In this document: one piece after another, positions 9,600 through 19,282 of the stretch | Layout: every line of letters starts with the position of its first letter | Position numbering within the stretch: the stretch's first letter is position 1 | From: Verrucomicrobiia bacterium | GTDB taxonomy: Bacteria; Verrucomicrobiota; Verrucomicrobiia; Verrucomicrobiales; Akkermansiaceae | Length of the DNA stretch: 64,000 nt | NCBI GenBank assembly: GCA_030431475.1 | Contig: JAUIJD010000002.1 | Span: 1 to 64,000, forward strand | Direction of reading: 5' to 3' | Notes under the pieces: generated by a model | The model's database searches: none | What the model was told of the DNA's origin: nothing | The model's input: the letters and a program-made list of their open reading frames with translations, nothing else | Made by a program: the position numbers and the translations under genes

Positions 9600-10265
9600 T
9601 CAGGAATCGGGGAGTCGCCCCTGGTCGTGGGTGTTCCGGTACCAGTTGGCGGCCTCGACCCGGGAGCGGACGTGGAGCTTCTCGTAGATGTGCTTCACGT
9701 GGACGCGGACGGTGTGGACGGAGATTTCAAGCTTTGCCGAGATCTCCTTGTTCGCGAGGCCGTCGGCGAGGAGTTCGAGAACCTCGGACTCGCGCGGTGA
9801 GAGGGCTTCCGCCGTTTCGGAATCCGGCGCGGGCTGGTGGAAGGCCTCGACGATCCGCCGCGCGATCGCGGCACTCATCGGAGCACCTCCGCCCAGGACA
9901 TCCTGAATGGCCTCGCGGACCTCGGCGGGAGTCGAGCGCTTGAGCAGGTAGCCGGAGGCCCCCGCCTTGAGGGCGGCGAAGATCTTGTCGTGGTCGCCAT
10001 ACACGGTGACCATCACGATCTGGATGTCGGGAAGGTGGGCCTTGATCCGGGCGGTGGCCTCGATCCCGGACATGCCGGGGAGGTTGATGTCCATGAGGAT
10101 GACGTCCGGCCGGAACGCGTCGGCCTTCTTCACGGCATCCTCCCCGGTGGTCCAGACGCCCGCGCATTGCAGATGGTCGCTGGCGTCGACGATGCTGCGG
10201 AGGCTCTTTCCGAGGGCGCTGTTGTCCTCGACGATGGCGACGGTGTGGGTTTCGGGTGAGCTCAT
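9600..10265 (-). CDS. NarL/FixJ-type response regulator (REC + LuxR HTH)
   Basis: A 221-aa cytoplasmic transcription factor. The receiver domain (about 7-125) has the acidic pair E13-D14, the phospho-acceptor D59 in DVILMDINLPGMSG, and K at the LLKRSTP switch region. The LuxR-type helix-turn-helix (about 155-212) contains LSPRESEVLELLADGLANKE and SVHTVRVHVKHIYEKL. The gene starts inside the end of the sensor kinase gene (ATGA, 4-nt overlap at 10262-10265), so the two are probably translationally coupled and form a cognate pair. Given its place in a pectin locus and the sensor's periplasmic propeller, it probably controls CAZyme genes here; its binding site is unknown. Confidence 0.95.
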   Translation of the reverse strand: MSSPETHTVAIVEDNSALGKSLRSIVDASDHLQCAGVWTTGEDAVKKADAFRPDVILMDINLPGMSGIEATARIKAHLPDIQIVMVTVYGDHDKIFAALKAGASGYLLKRSTPAEVREAIQDVLGGGAPMSAAIARRIVEAFHQPAPDSETAEALSPRESEVLELLADGLANKEISAKLEISVHTVRVHVKHIYEKLHVRSRVEAANWYRNTHDQGRLPDS

Positions 10266-13051
10266 GATGTGGAAGGGGTGGGGGGTACGGGGAGCCGGAG
10301 AGTAACGATGGTTCCTTCACCCGGGCGGCTCTGGATCTCACAGGATCCGCCACTGACCGTCATGCGCCGGCGGAGGTTGGTCAAGCCGTCGCCGGAGTCG
10401 GCGTATTCCACATTGAAGCCCGCACCGTCGTCCGAAATGCGGACGATCAACTCCTCGTGCTCGACGCGGACCTCGAGGCGGATGAGGTTTGCCTGGGCAT
10501 GCTTGACCGCGTTGTTGATGGCTTCGCGGGTCGCGAGCACCACGTTGTGTCGTCTCCGGGGGCCGATCGAGACATCGGGGACGCCCGGCTGGATCGCCGA
10601 CTGGAGGGGCACGCCGACGGTCTTGAGGAATTCCTGCGCGGAGAAATCGAGGTACTCGACCAGCGAGCGGAGGCTGTCCTGGGTCGGGTTGGTGGCCCAG
10701 ACGATCTCGTCGAGTTCCCCCACGGCCTGCTGGGCCTTGGAGGTGAGTTGATCCAGCGACGGGCGGAGGCTTCGGTCGTCCGGGTTTTCGTTGGCGAGCG
10801 CCGAGAGGATGGAGAGTTCGGTGAGGCTCGCGCCGAGTTCGTCGTGCAGGTCACGGGAAATCCGCGAACGCTCGGCTTCCAGTAGCCCGCGGGTCTGGAT
10901 CTCGCGCAGCTTGCGCCGCATGCGCTGGCGGGCGACCAGCCAGCCGATGGCAACCGCGATCAGGAGTGCGCTGGAGGTGGCCAATGCGATGAACCACGCG
11001 GTCTCCCAGAAGTGGGCCCGGACGACGACCTGGAGCTCGGCGGGAGGAACCGAGGCGATCCCGTGTTCGTTGATCGCCGTGACCTTGAAGACGTAGTTTC
11101 CGGGAGGCACGGACTGGTAGTCGGCGCGGGGCACCGATCCGATCCACTGGGGGCTCGGGTCGAGGCCGACGAGCTGGGTCCGGTAGGAGACCTTTTCCGG
11201 CGCGCCGAGGCTGATGCCGATGAAGCGAAATCCGAGGCGGACCCGGCCCGGCCCGACCGTGAGGCGGGCGGTGTCGAGCCTGACGGGATTGCCATCCACC
11301 TCGGTCGGGCGGAAGTGAATCGGAGGTGGCTGGGTGTTGAGACGGATCTCGTCCGGGCGCACGCCGGCGAGACCGGCGGAGGTGGGGAACCAGAGGCGGC
11401 CGGCCGAGTCCCGGGTGATGGCCGGCTGGCCACCGCCGATGCACTCCCGGGTCGTCATCCCATCGGCTCGGTCGAGGGTCAGCCAGCGCGGCGGTGGACC
11501 CTGACCCCGGGAGTGTTGCAGCAGTTCGTTCCGGGACACCCGGATGATGCCGCCGAGCGAACCCAACCAGAGATGGTCGTCATTTCCGGCGGCGAGCGCG
11601 GTCAGCCGGTTGTCGGGGAGGCCGGTATCGGTGTTGAAGACGTGCTGCCAGCCGTCCTTCAGCAGGTGGAGGCCGTCGCCGAGGGTGGCGACCCACAAGG
11701 TCCCGTCGTCGCCGACGAGGATGCCCGAGATGGGGGAGTCCGGCTCGCCCGCGGGAGACTCGACCGTTTCGAAGCCGGCGGCGGTGTGCTTGACGACTCG
11801 TCCGTCGCCGGTGCCGGCGAAGAGCGTTCCGGAATCGCTCCAGGTCAGGCAGGTGATTCCGGCCCCTTCCAACAGTGGATGCGAGGTGAAGCTCTCGAGG
11901 GAGGTGCCGTCCCAACGACTCAGTCCGTAGCGTCCTCCGAACCAGAGGGAACCCTGCGGATCTTCGGCGATGGCGCGGATCTTCGACACGCCGGGTTCCC
12001 GGGTGAACTTCGCTTCGAGTTCCCCCGTCCGGCTGTCGAACTGGTAGAGGGAGGCATCCCGGGTCCCGATCCAGAAACGTCCGAGCCGATCTTCGTGAAT
12101 CGCGGAGACCGGACGGGTTGCCCCGGCGGAGAGTATGGGAATGCGCTCGATCCGGCCGTCGCGGAGGAGGTCGATGCCGCCGGTGCGGGGGGCGATCCAC
12201 CAGGTCCCGTCCGAGGACTGGAAGGCGGCGTTGATGGCATGGTCGTAGCGGCCTTCCCGGGAGCTGAGGTAGGTGACCCGCCGATGCCGGACGCGGATCA
12301 GCCCCCGCACCGGACTGGCAATCCACAGGTTGCCTTCCCGGTCCTCCAGGAAATCGCTGATCGCGATGTCCTGATCACCGGCTTCGAACAGGGGCACCGG
12401 CCGCGCTCCGGCGGCCTCCCGATAGACGAGGGTCCCGTCGTCCACGGTCCAGAGCCCGCCGTTCCGGCAAGCCAGGCGGGTGGGGGGATCGCTGTGGTCC
12501 CTCGTGCGGCCCCGGTCGGCGGCCCTTGCAAGCGCTTCGGCGAAGGCGCGGTCGAGTTCGGGATGGTCCGTTGCCGCACGGACTTCGTCGTTGGGAAGCA
12601 GCTGCCACAGCTGATCGTTGTAGTGGAAATGAATGCTGCCGCGGTGGTGGAAGAGGATGGAGACGAGTCCGGCGCCGATCGTCTCCCGGTCGAGGGGGAT
12701 TGAATGCAGCAGCCCCTTCTCCAAGCGAAAGAGTCTGCCTTGATAGCTCGAGACCCAGATCGATCCGTCGCCGGGCGAGAACACGCGGAACAACTGATCG
12801 GATGGGAGAAGCGATTCCTCGACCAGACCGATGGTTTCGAATTCGCGGCCGTCGAAGCGGGCGAATCCCTCGGCGGTGACCACCCAGAGGAACCCCCCAT
12901 CGCCCTGGGCGATGGAGCGGACGACGTTTCCCGGCAGGCCGTCCTCCGACCGCCAGGTCCGCGTCATGAACTGTGGCTCGGCGAAGAGCGGCGCGAGACC
13001 CGCCCACAAACCGACCAGCAGGAGAAGGCCGTGTCGGATCGACGAGTTCAC
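10262..13051 (-). CDS. Periplasmic-sensing histidine kinase with Reg_prop beta-propeller and Y_Y_Y domain
   Basis: A 929-aa protein from GTG 13051, chosen because it begins a signal peptide (VNSSIRHGLLLLVGLWAG...LFA-EP); an upstream ATG at 13162 adds 37 residues that do not look like a signal. The periplasmic part has repeated propeller blades of the W-x-G-T/S type (GTRDASLYQF, LWVATLGDGLHLLKDG, LWLGSLGGIIRV) starting with the usual RTWRSEDGLPGNVVRSIAQ, then a Y_Y_Y beta-sandwich (RLGFRFIGISLGAPEKVSYR). One transmembrane helix follows (WFIALATSSALLIAVAIGWL). The cytoplasmic HisKA_3 box is SRDLHDELGASLTELS with H736 as phospho-acceptor, then an HATPase_c domain (REAINNAVKHA N-box, SDDGAGF G1). 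The sensory half resembles Bacteroidetes hybrid sensors that bind oligosaccharides, but the regulator here is a separate protein. Confidence 0.93.
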   Translation of the reverse strand: MNSSIRHGLLLLVGLWAGLAPLFAEPQFMTRTWRSEDGLPGNVVRSIAQGDGGFLWVVTAEGFARFDGREFETIGLVEESLLPSDQLFRVFSPGDGSIWVSSYQGRLFRLEKGLLHSIPLDRETIGAGLVSILFHHRGSIHFHYNDQLWQLLPNDEVRAATDHPELDRAFAEALARAADRGRTRDHSDPPTRLACRNGGLWTVDDGTLVYREAAGARPVPLFEAGDQDIAISDFLEDREGNLWIASPVRGLIRVRHRRVTYLSSREGRYDHAINAAFQSSDGTWWIAPRTGGIDLLRDGRIERIPILSAGATRPVSAIHEDRLGRFWIGTRDASLYQFDSRTGELEAKFTREPGVSKIRAIAEDPQGSLWFGGRYGLSRWDGTSLESFTSHPLLEGAGITCLTWSDSGTLFAGTGDGRVVKHTAAGFETVESPAGEPDSPISGILVGDDGTLWVATLGDGLHLLKDGWQHVFNTDTGLPDNRLTALAAGNDDHLWLGSLGGIIRVSRNELLQHSRGQGPPPRWLTLDRADGMTTRECIGGGQPAITRDSAGRLWFPTSAGLAGVRPDEIRLNTQPPPIHFRPTEVDGNPVRLDTARLTVGPGRVRLGFRFIGISLGAPEKVSYRTQLVGLDPSPQWIGSVPRADYQSVPPGNYVFKVTAINEHGIASVPPAELQVVVRAHFWETAWFIALATSSALLIAVAIGWLVARQRMRRKLREIQTRGLLEAERSRISRDLHDELGASLTELSILSALANENPDDRSLRPSLDQLTSKAQQAVGELDEIVWATNPTQDSLRSLVEYLDFSAQEFLKTVGVPLQSAIQPGVPDVSIGPRRRHNVVLATREAINNAVKHAQANLIRLEVRVEHEELIVRISDDGAGFNVEYADSGDGLTNLRRRMTVSGGSCEIQSRPGEGTIVTLRLPVPPTPSTS

Positions 13052-13264
13052 CCCGGCACCATGGAAGGGCGCCTCCCCGGATGTCGAGCCGCAGTATGCG
13101 CACGGATCCGGGGGCGCGTCTTCGGATGATGGGGAGAACGAACGCCGGGACGGTTCTTTCAATGCTCCGGCCTCCCCCTTCTAGGTATTGTTGAAATCCC
13201 TCGATTCTCCGAGAAGTGTGTCCAGCCGCCCGGAGGTCCGGGTGCCCGCGAAAACTCCGCAGTC

Positions 13265-14896
13265 ATGCTTCCAGCCGTCCAATGCCGACTTTCCCTCGCC
13301 GTGCTGTGCGGAATGCTGTCGAGTGGGGGGCATGCGTTCGCCGACTTCGGTCTGGAGTCGGGCGACGGTCATCATGCCATCGACACCGGCGCGGGGCTGG
13401 TGTTCCGGATCCGGGACAGCGACGGGACGATCGACTCCATCCAGTGGAAGGGCACGGAGCTCTGCGGGCGCAAGGGATCGCACATCGCCTCCGGCCTCGG
13501 TTCGGACGGGACGACCGTCGACGCCCGGGAGCGCGGCGACTCGATCGTGGTGACCGTCGAGACCGACGGTTCCAACGGGGTGGTGGCGGACTTTACCCAC
13601 TACTATTTCGTGCGCCGGGGAGAGAACACGATCTGCATGGCGACCCATGCCGAGAAGCAGCCGCGGGTGGGCGAGCTTCGGTGGATCACCCGGCTCCGCC
13701 GCGATCCCTTCACGGTGGTGCCCGAGCCGTCGGACCTCGACGGGACCGTGGCGGCGGTCGAGTCGAAGGACGTGTTCCGCCTGCCGGGCGGCATCACCCG
13801 CAGCAAGTACTACGGCAACCAACGGGCCAAGGATCTCTCGATCCGCGGCGTCGGAGGCGAGGGGATCGGTGTGTTCATGATCTACGGCAACCGTGAGAGT
13901 TCGTCGGGCGGGCCCTTTTTCCGCGACATCCAGAACCAGTCCGGGGGCGAGGTGGAGGTCTACAACTACATGAACTCGGGCCACGCCCAGACCGAGGCGA
14001 AGCGATCCGGAGTGCTCTATGGTCCCTACGCGCTGTGCTTCACCGACGGCGGCGCGCCGGAGCTGCCCGACTTGGATCTCGGCGCGGAGATCAAGATCGA
14101 GGGCTGGGTGCCACGCAACCGACGGGGGGAGGTGGTGATCGGGGAGATCGCCGGCCTCGATCCGGAGTTCGAATACACGCTCGGCTTCGCCAATGAGACC
14201 GCCCAGTACTGGGCCGACATTGCCGTGCCTGGGGGCGAGGTCGTTTGCTCGGGCATGAAGCCGGGGCGCTACAAGATGACAATCTACAAGGGGGAGCTGG
14301 CGGTGCTCGAGGAAGAGGTGAGTGTGATGGCGCGGCGCACCACCCGGATCGCGCGCTGCAAGGTCACCGACGATCCCTCGGCCGACGAAGCGGTGTGGCG
14401 GATCGGCGACTGGGACGGCACCCCGCTGGAGTTCCGCAACGGGTCGAAGCTGAGTCTCATGCACCCGTCCGACCCGCGGATGGAGGATTGGAGAGACGAT
14501 GACTTCGTCGTCGGCAAGAACCAGGCCGCCGACTTTCCCTGCGGTCAGTTCGCGGATGTGAACGGCAGCCGTGTGATCGAGTTCGAGCTCGAGGAGAAAC
14601 CGCGCAAGGCGATGACGGTGCGGATCGGCATCACCGCGGCCCACGCGGGGGGGCGGCCGAAGATCGATCTCAACCAGTGGAAGGCCCGGAACCCGCCGCC
14701 CTCCAACCAGCCGCGCTCGCGGGCGATCACCATCGGTACCTACCGCGGCAACAACCGGATGTACACCTTCGAGGTGCCGGCCGCGGCCTTCGTCGAGGGC
14801 ACCAACCGGCTGACGATCTGGCCGATCAGCGGCCAGGGGGGGAGCGGTTTCCTCAGCCCCGGCTACACCATCGACTGCGTGGATCTGATCCGCTGA
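13265..14896 (+). CDS. Rhamnogalacturonan lyase, PL4
   Basis: A 543-aa secreted enzyme; the signal peptide runs to about A26 (SGGHAFA-DF). The three-domain PL4 layout is visible: a catalytic beta-sandwich (about 30-290, with KYYGNQRAKD and GVFMIYGNRESSSGGPFFRD), an Fn3-like domain (about 295-365, LKPGRY-type motif seen as MKPGRYKMTIYKGE), and a C-terminal carbohydrate-binding-like domain (about 385-543, WRIGDWDGTPLEFRNG). PL4 enzymes cleave Rha-alpha-1,4-GalA bonds in the rhamnogalacturonan-I backbone by beta-elimination. The length matches the family. It heads a plus-strand operon with the CE12 esterase 26 bp downstream. The gap to the sensor kinase is a divergent promoter region and contains a GGTATTG half-site at 13184-13190. 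Confidence 0.92.
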   Translation: MLPAVQCRLSLAVLCGMLSSGGHAFADFGLESGDGHHAIDTGAGLVFRIRDSDGTIDSIQWKGTELCGRKGSHIASGLGSDGTTVDARERGDSIVVTVETDGSNGVVADFTHYYFVRRGENTICMATHAEKQPRVGELRWITRLRRDPFTVVPEPSDLDGTVAAVESKDVFRLPGGITRSKYYGNQRAKDLSIRGVGGEGIGVFMIYGNRESSSGGPFFRDIQNQSGGEVEVYNYMNSGHAQTEAKRSGVLYGPYALCFTDGGAPELPDLDLGAEIKIEGWVPRNRRGEVVIGEIAGLDPEFEYTLGFANETAQYWADIAVPGGEVVCSGMKPGRYKMTIYKGELAVLEEEVSVMARRTTRIARCKVTDDPSADEAVWRIGDWDGTPLEFRNGSKLSLMHPSDPRMEDWRDDDFVVGKNQAADFPCGQFADVNGSRVIEFELEEKPRKAMTVRIGITAAHAGGRPKIDLNQWKARNPPPSNQPRSRAITIGTYRGNNRMYTFEVPAAAFVEGTNRLTIWPISGQGGSGFLSPGYTIDCVDLIR

Positions 14897-14922
14897 TCCC
14901 CGACGACGAAATCCAAACCACC

Positions 14923-16203
14923 ATGAGTCTCCGCCTCCGAATCCTCCGCTGCATCGCCGCCGCCGTGACGACGGGTGTGCTCGGCGCCGCTCCGGCCCGT
15001 TTTCATTTCGTGCCGTCCCCGCCCGCGGCGGAAGGTGCGGAGATGGTGAAGGACCGGGCCTTCGATGAGGAAAAGGGCTACGGTTTTCTCGGCTGCACCG
15101 ATGAAGCGGATGGAGCGGCCCGGCTCTTCGCGATCGAAATGGATGAGGGAAATCACGACGTGGTGGTGACGCTCGGATCCGAAACCGAGGCGACTTCGAC
15201 CACGATCAAGGCCGAGGCCCGGCGGCTGATGCTCCACGAGGTGAAGACCCGGCCGGGCGAGTTCGTGACGCGTCGTTTCACGGTCAACGTGCGGCGCCCG
15301 GAGCTGGAAGGTGGCCGGAAAGTGGGGCTGAAGCCCCGCGAGTGGGGGCCGCCGATCTCGCCCACCTGGGACCGGCGGCTCACGCTGGAGATCAACGGCG
15401 AGAACCCGGGTCTGGTGACGATGGAGGTGGTGCCGAACGACAAGGCGGTCACGGTGTTCCTCGCCGGGGACTCGACGGTGACCGACCAGACCGACGAGCC
15501 GTGGGCGGGGTGGGGCCAGATGCTGCCGGTCTTCTTCAAACCGGGCATCGCCGTGTCGAATCACGCCGAGTCAGGGCTCGCGTTGTTTTCCTTCGCCGGC
15601 CAGCGGCGGCTCGACAAGGTGCGGAGCCTGATGAAGGAGGGTGATTACCTCTTCATCCAGTTCGGCCACAACGACCAGAAGGACCGCCGCGAGGGGGCGG
15701 GGCCGTTCACAACCTACCGGCGAGAGCTGGGTGAGTTCATCGAGGCGGCCCGGGAGAAGGGGGGGCACCCGGTGCTGGTGACGCCGATGGAACGCCGTCG
15801 CTGGAAGGGAGGGGAGCCGCAGACGACTCTCGAGGACTACGCCGAGGCGGTGCGACAGGTCGGTGAGGAGAAGAAGGTGCCGGTCATCGACCTCCACGCC
15901 ATGAGTCTCGAGTTCTACGCCGCGCTGGGCGAGGAGGATTCGAAGCGGGCCTTCGTCCACTATCCGGCCGGGAGCTATCCCGGGCAGGACAAGGCCTTCA
16001 AGGACGACACCCATCACAACGGCTACGGCGGCTACGAGTTGGCCCGTTGCGTGGTCGAGGGGATTCGGGAAGAGGTGCCGGACCTGGCCGAATGGCTGGT
16101 GGACGGCCTGGATGATTTCGATCCGTCCGATCCGGATGCGCCGGAGACGGTGCGGATCGCCCCGTCGCCCTTCGTGCGGACCGAGAAACCGGATGGAAAC
16201 TGA
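14923..16203 (+). CDS. Rhamnogalacturonan acetylesterase, CE12 (SGNH hydrolase)
   Basis: A 426-aa protein. ATG 14923 is chosen because it begins a signal peptide (MSLRLRILRCIAAAVTTGVLGAAPA) just after the PL4 stop; the leader AAATCCAAACCACC has no Shine-Dalgarno. An N-terminal beta domain (about 26-170) precedes the SGNH domain. Catalytic blocks: AGDSTVTDQ (S184), conserved WAGWGQMLP, FGHND (N250) and KDDTHHN (D362, H365). CE12 enzymes deacetylate galacturonic acid in rhamnogalacturonan so that lyases and hydrolases can act, which suits its place between PL4 and GH2. The protein is longer than minimal CE12 enzymes because of the N-terminal domain. Confidence 0.92.
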   Translation: MSLRLRILRCIAAAVTTGVLGAAPARFHFVPSPPAAEGAEMVKDRAFDEEKGYGFLGCTDEADGAARLFAIEMDEGNHDVVVTLGSETEATSTTIKAEARRLMLHEVKTRPGEFVTRRFTVNVRRPELEGGRKVGLKPREWGPPISPTWDRRLTLEINGENPGLVTMEVVPNDKAVTVFLAGDSTVTDQTDEPWAGWGQMLPVFFKPGIAVSNHAESGLALFSFAGQRRLDKVRSLMKEGDYLFIQFGHNDQKDRREGAGPFTTYRRELGEFIEAAREKGGHPVLVTPMERRRWKGGEPQTTLEDYAEAVRQVGEEKKVPVIDLHAMSLEFYAALGEEDSKRAFVHYPAGSYPGQDKAFKDDTHHNGYGGYELARCVVEGIREEVPDLAEWLVDGLDDFDPSDPDAPETVRIAPSPFVRTEKPDGN

Positions 16204-16214
16204 GATCGCTCCCC

Positions 16215-19112
16215 ATGCGCACTGTGATCATGAAACCCCTGAAGAAAATGTTCGGGCTGCTGCTGGTTCTTTCGGCGGCGGTGTTTGCGGAGGACTCCAT
16301 CCCGCTTGAAGGGCGCTGGCGCTTCGAGATGGACCGGGCGGATGCCGGCCGGGAGGCGCGTTGGTTCGAGCGCGATCTGCTCGACCGGATCGAGCTGCCG
16401 GGGGTGCTGCAGTCCCAGGGATTCGGTGACGAGATTTCGGCGGAGACGCCCTGGGTGCTCGGGCTCGGCGGCGAGTGGTGGAAGCTCCAGCCCGAAGACC
16501 TTCGCACGGCCTTCTCGCAGCCCGGGCGGGTCGAGGTGCCCTTCCTTTCCCAGCCACCACGGCACTACCTCGGGGCTGCGTGGTACCAGCGGGAGATCGA
16601 GATTCCGGAGTCGTGGCGGGACCGCCGGGTCGAGCTGTTTCTTGAGCGTCCGCGGTGGGAATCGACGGTCTGGCTGGACGAGGACGAGGTCGGGTCGTCG
16701 CGCAGTCTGGTCGCGCCCCATGTCTTCGACCTCGGAGTGCTCGAGCCCGGGGCCCATCGCCTGACCGTGCGCCTCGACAACCGGACGATCGTCCGCGATC
16801 CGAAGGGGAATGTCGGTCACATGCCCGACTCGCACGCGGTGTCGGACGCGCTGGGTTCGACCTGGAACGGAATCGCCGGCCGGATCGAACTGCGCTCGAC
16901 GCCCCGGGTCTGGTTGTCCGACGTGCAGGCATTTCCCGATGTGGAGAAGAAATCGGCCCGCCTGCGGGTCGAGGTCGGCAACGTCACCGGCCGATCCGGA
17001 CGCGGGGTGATACGAGTGGCTGGGGTCGAGAAGGTCGTCGTCTGGGACGCCTCCGGCGGGAACCAGGAAATCGTGGTGCCGCTCGGCGAGGACGCCCGGA
17101 CCTGGGACGAGTTCGACCCGCATCTGCACCGGCTCGAGGTGGTGCTTGAGACCCCGTCGGGAACCCATGCCCGGGAGGTGGTCTTCGGGCTGCGCGAGAT
17201 CTCGTGGCAGGGGAAGGACCTCCTCGTCAACGGCCGCGTGGTGAACCTGAGGACCACCCAGTTCGGCCTCGATTTCCCGCTCACCGGCTACCCGGCGACC
17301 GATGTCGATTCGTGGAAGCACATCATCCGGCGTTGCCGGGAGTTCGGGCTCAACGGAATCCGCTTTCACTCGTGCTGCCCGCCGGAGGCGGCGTTCACCG
17401 CCGCCGACGAGCTAGGTTTCTACCTGCAGGCCGAGTGTGGCCTGTGGGCGCCGTTCTATCCGGACGGGGTTTACACGGAGTATCTCGAGGAGGAGACCGA
17501 ATTGCTGCTGGAGGCCTACGGCAACCACCCGTCCTTCATCCTGTTCTCGCCTTCGAACGAGCCGGCCGGCCGCTACACGCAGGTGACGCCGCAATGGGCG
17601 GAGCGCTGGTATGAACGGGATCCGCGCCGGCTGTATGCGGCGGGCACCGGGTGGAACCGTCCGGAGCAGGTCACCGGCGGGGCCCAGTTTGCGGTCCTGG
17701 TGCGTTTCGGGGAAGGCGAGCTGCGAAACACCACCGGATGGTTCGGCCGGGACTTCCGGGTCGCCCTGGAGGGGGTGGAGATTCCGGTGCTGGCGCACGA
17801 GATCGGGCAGTGGTGCGCGTATCCGGACTTCGACGTGATCGACAAGTTCACCGGCTACATGCGGCCCTCGAACTACCGGATCTTCCGCCGCATCGCGGAA
17901 CGCAACGGGGTGGCGAAGTTCAACGACGAGTTCGCGATGGCGTCGGGGAAATTCCAGCTCGCGTGCTACAAGGAGGAACTCGAGGCGAACCTGCGGACGC
18001 CCGGGCTCGCCGGGCACCAGATGCTCGACATCCGCGATTACCTCGGTCAGGGCACGGCGCTCATCGGCGTGCTCGATGCCTTCTGGGATCCGAAGGACTA
18101 CGTGAGCGGGGAGGTTTTCCGGCGTTTCCACAGCGAGACCGTGCCGCTGGCCCGGCTGCGGCAGCGGACCTTCACCACCGCGGAGACCTTGGAAGCGGAG
18201 GTGGAGATGTATCATTTCGGGCAAGGCCCTCTCCGCAACGCCAGACCCTACTGGCGCGTCGTCGGTGCCGACGGCGAGGTGCTGCGCGAGGGGAAATGGG
18301 ACGCCCGCGACCTTCCGATCGGGAAGAACCTCCCGGTCGGCACGGTGAAGGTGCCGCTCGCCGGACTGCCGGCGCCTGCCGCGTGCCGGCTGGTGGTCGG
18401 GCTCGACGGCACTTCGATCGAGAACGACTGGAGCTTCTGGCTCTACCCGGACGCCCCGGCCGCGCCCGCCCCGGACGGCGTGCGGGTCACCGGCGACTGG
18501 TCGGTGGCAAGGGAGCAGCTGGGCGAGGGCGGCACGGTGGTCTTCACGCCGGGCGAGGACGACCTCGATCCCGCCGCATCGCCGCCGATGAAGCGGATGC
18601 CGGTGTTCTGGAACATCCAGATGACGGTGCGCCCGCCGCGCAACCCGCAGCCGCGCTTCGATGCGATGCTCGGCTTGCTCGTCGACGCCGAGCACCCCGC
18701 GCTGGCCGGCTTTCCCACCGAAGCGCACTGCGACTGGCAGTGGACCTCGATCGTCCACAACGTGCGCTCCGTGAACCTGACGGATGCGCCGCAGGACCTC
18801 CAGCCCATCGTGTATGCGATCGACGACTGGAACCGCAACTGGCGGCTCGGCGTGATCTTCGAATGCCGGGTCGGTCACGGGCGTCTGATCGTCTCGGCCG
18901 TGCCGCTGGATCGGGATGAACCGGTGACCCGGCAGCTCCGGGCGTCGTTGCTCGACTACGCCGGAGGAGAGACGGTCCTGCCGCTGGCCGCGCTGAGCCC
19001 GGAGCGGGCCGACGCGCTGTGGAAACCCGGGAGCGGACCGGGGAATGCCCCTCCGGAACGGCGGTTCGACCCGGATCTCGACGATGGCACGGGCCCGCAG
19101 AGTGAACGGTGA
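16215..19112 (+). CDS. GH2-type exo-glycosidase (beta-galactosidase-like)
   Basis: A 965-aa protein from ATG 16215, with another in-frame ATG at 16230; either precedes a signal peptide (KKMFGLLLVLSAAVFA). The N-terminal GH2 sugar-binding jelly roll (about 30-225; LEGRWRFEMDRADAG, AAWYQREIEIPESWRDRRVE) is followed by an immunoglobulin-like domain and a TIM barrel. SPSNEPAG contains the acid/base E449 preceded by N448, and AHEIGQW supplies the probable nucleophile E529. The C-terminal part (about 690-930) resembles extra domains of polysaccharide-locus GH2 enzymes. It begins 11 nt after the CE12 stop, so it is operonic. The family covers beta-galactosidases, glucuronidases and mannosidases. Galactan side-chain trimming is the best guess from context, not from a diagnostic residue. 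Confidence 0.82.
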   Translation: MRTVIMKPLKKMFGLLLVLSAAVFAEDSIPLEGRWRFEMDRADAGREARWFERDLLDRIELPGVLQSQGFGDEISAETPWVLGLGGEWWKLQPEDLRTAFSQPGRVEVPFLSQPPRHYLGAAWYQREIEIPESWRDRRVELFLERPRWESTVWLDEDEVGSSRSLVAPHVFDLGVLEPGAHRLTVRLDNRTIVRDPKGNVGHMPDSHAVSDALGSTWNGIAGRIELRSTPRVWLSDVQAFPDVEKKSARLRVEVGNVTGRSGRGVIRVAGVEKVVVWDASGGNQEIVVPLGEDARTWDEFDPHLHRLEVVLETPSGTHAREVVFGLREISWQGKDLLVNGRVVNLRTTQFGLDFPLTGYPATDVDSWKHIIRRCREFGLNGIRFHSCCPPEAAFTAADELGFYLQAECGLWAPFYPDGVYTEYLEEETELLLEAYGNHPSFILFSPSNEPAGRYTQVTPQWAERWYERDPRRLYAAGTGWNRPEQVTGGAQFAVLVRFGEGELRNTTGWFGRDFRVALEGVEIPVLAHEIGQWCAYPDFDVIDKFTGYMRPSNYRIFRRIAERNGVAKFNDEFAMASGKFQLACYKEELEANLRTPGLAGHQMLDIRDYLGQGTALIGVLDAFWDPKDYVSGEVFRRFHSETVPLARLRQRTFTTAETLEAEVEMYHFGQGPLRNARPYWRVVGADGEVLREGKWDARDLPIGKNLPVGTVKVPLAGLPAPAACRLVVGLDGTSIENDWSFWLYPDAPAAPAPDGVRVTGDWSVAREQLGEGGTVVFTPGEDDLDPAASPPMKRMPVFWNIQMTVRPPRNPQPRFDAMLGLLVDAEHPALAGFPTEAHCDWQWTSIVHNVRSVNLTDAPQDLQPIVYAIDDWNRNWRLGVIFECRVGHGRLIVSAVPLDRDEPVTRQLRASLLDYAGGETVLPLAALSPERADALWKPGSGPGNAPPERRFDPDLDDGTGPQSER

Positions 19113-19169
19113 GGATCTTCGGACTTCGCGGATGCGGCGAGATCCGGCGCTGGACGGGGGGTATCCTCC

Positions 19170-19194
19170 ACTAATCCTCTGGGGGTATTGACCG
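19170..19194 (+). promoter_or_regulatory. Copy of the 25-nt upstream motif (before PEP-CTERM gene)
   Basis: Reads ACTAATC, nine nt (CTCTGGGGG), TATTG-ACCG in the 170-bp gap after the GH2 gene. It ends 88 nt before the PEP-CTERM start and is the best-matching partner of the copy at 9503-9527. No convincing sigma-70 -10 hexamer is seen at normal spacing downstream. Confidence 0.5.
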
Positions 19195-19282
19195 TTTTCG
19201 TCAGCCCCTTCCATGGTGGGAGGGTGCAAGCGCTTCCGCGGGAGCGCAGCCTTGAAGCTCAGACCAACCAACCAACAGACCA

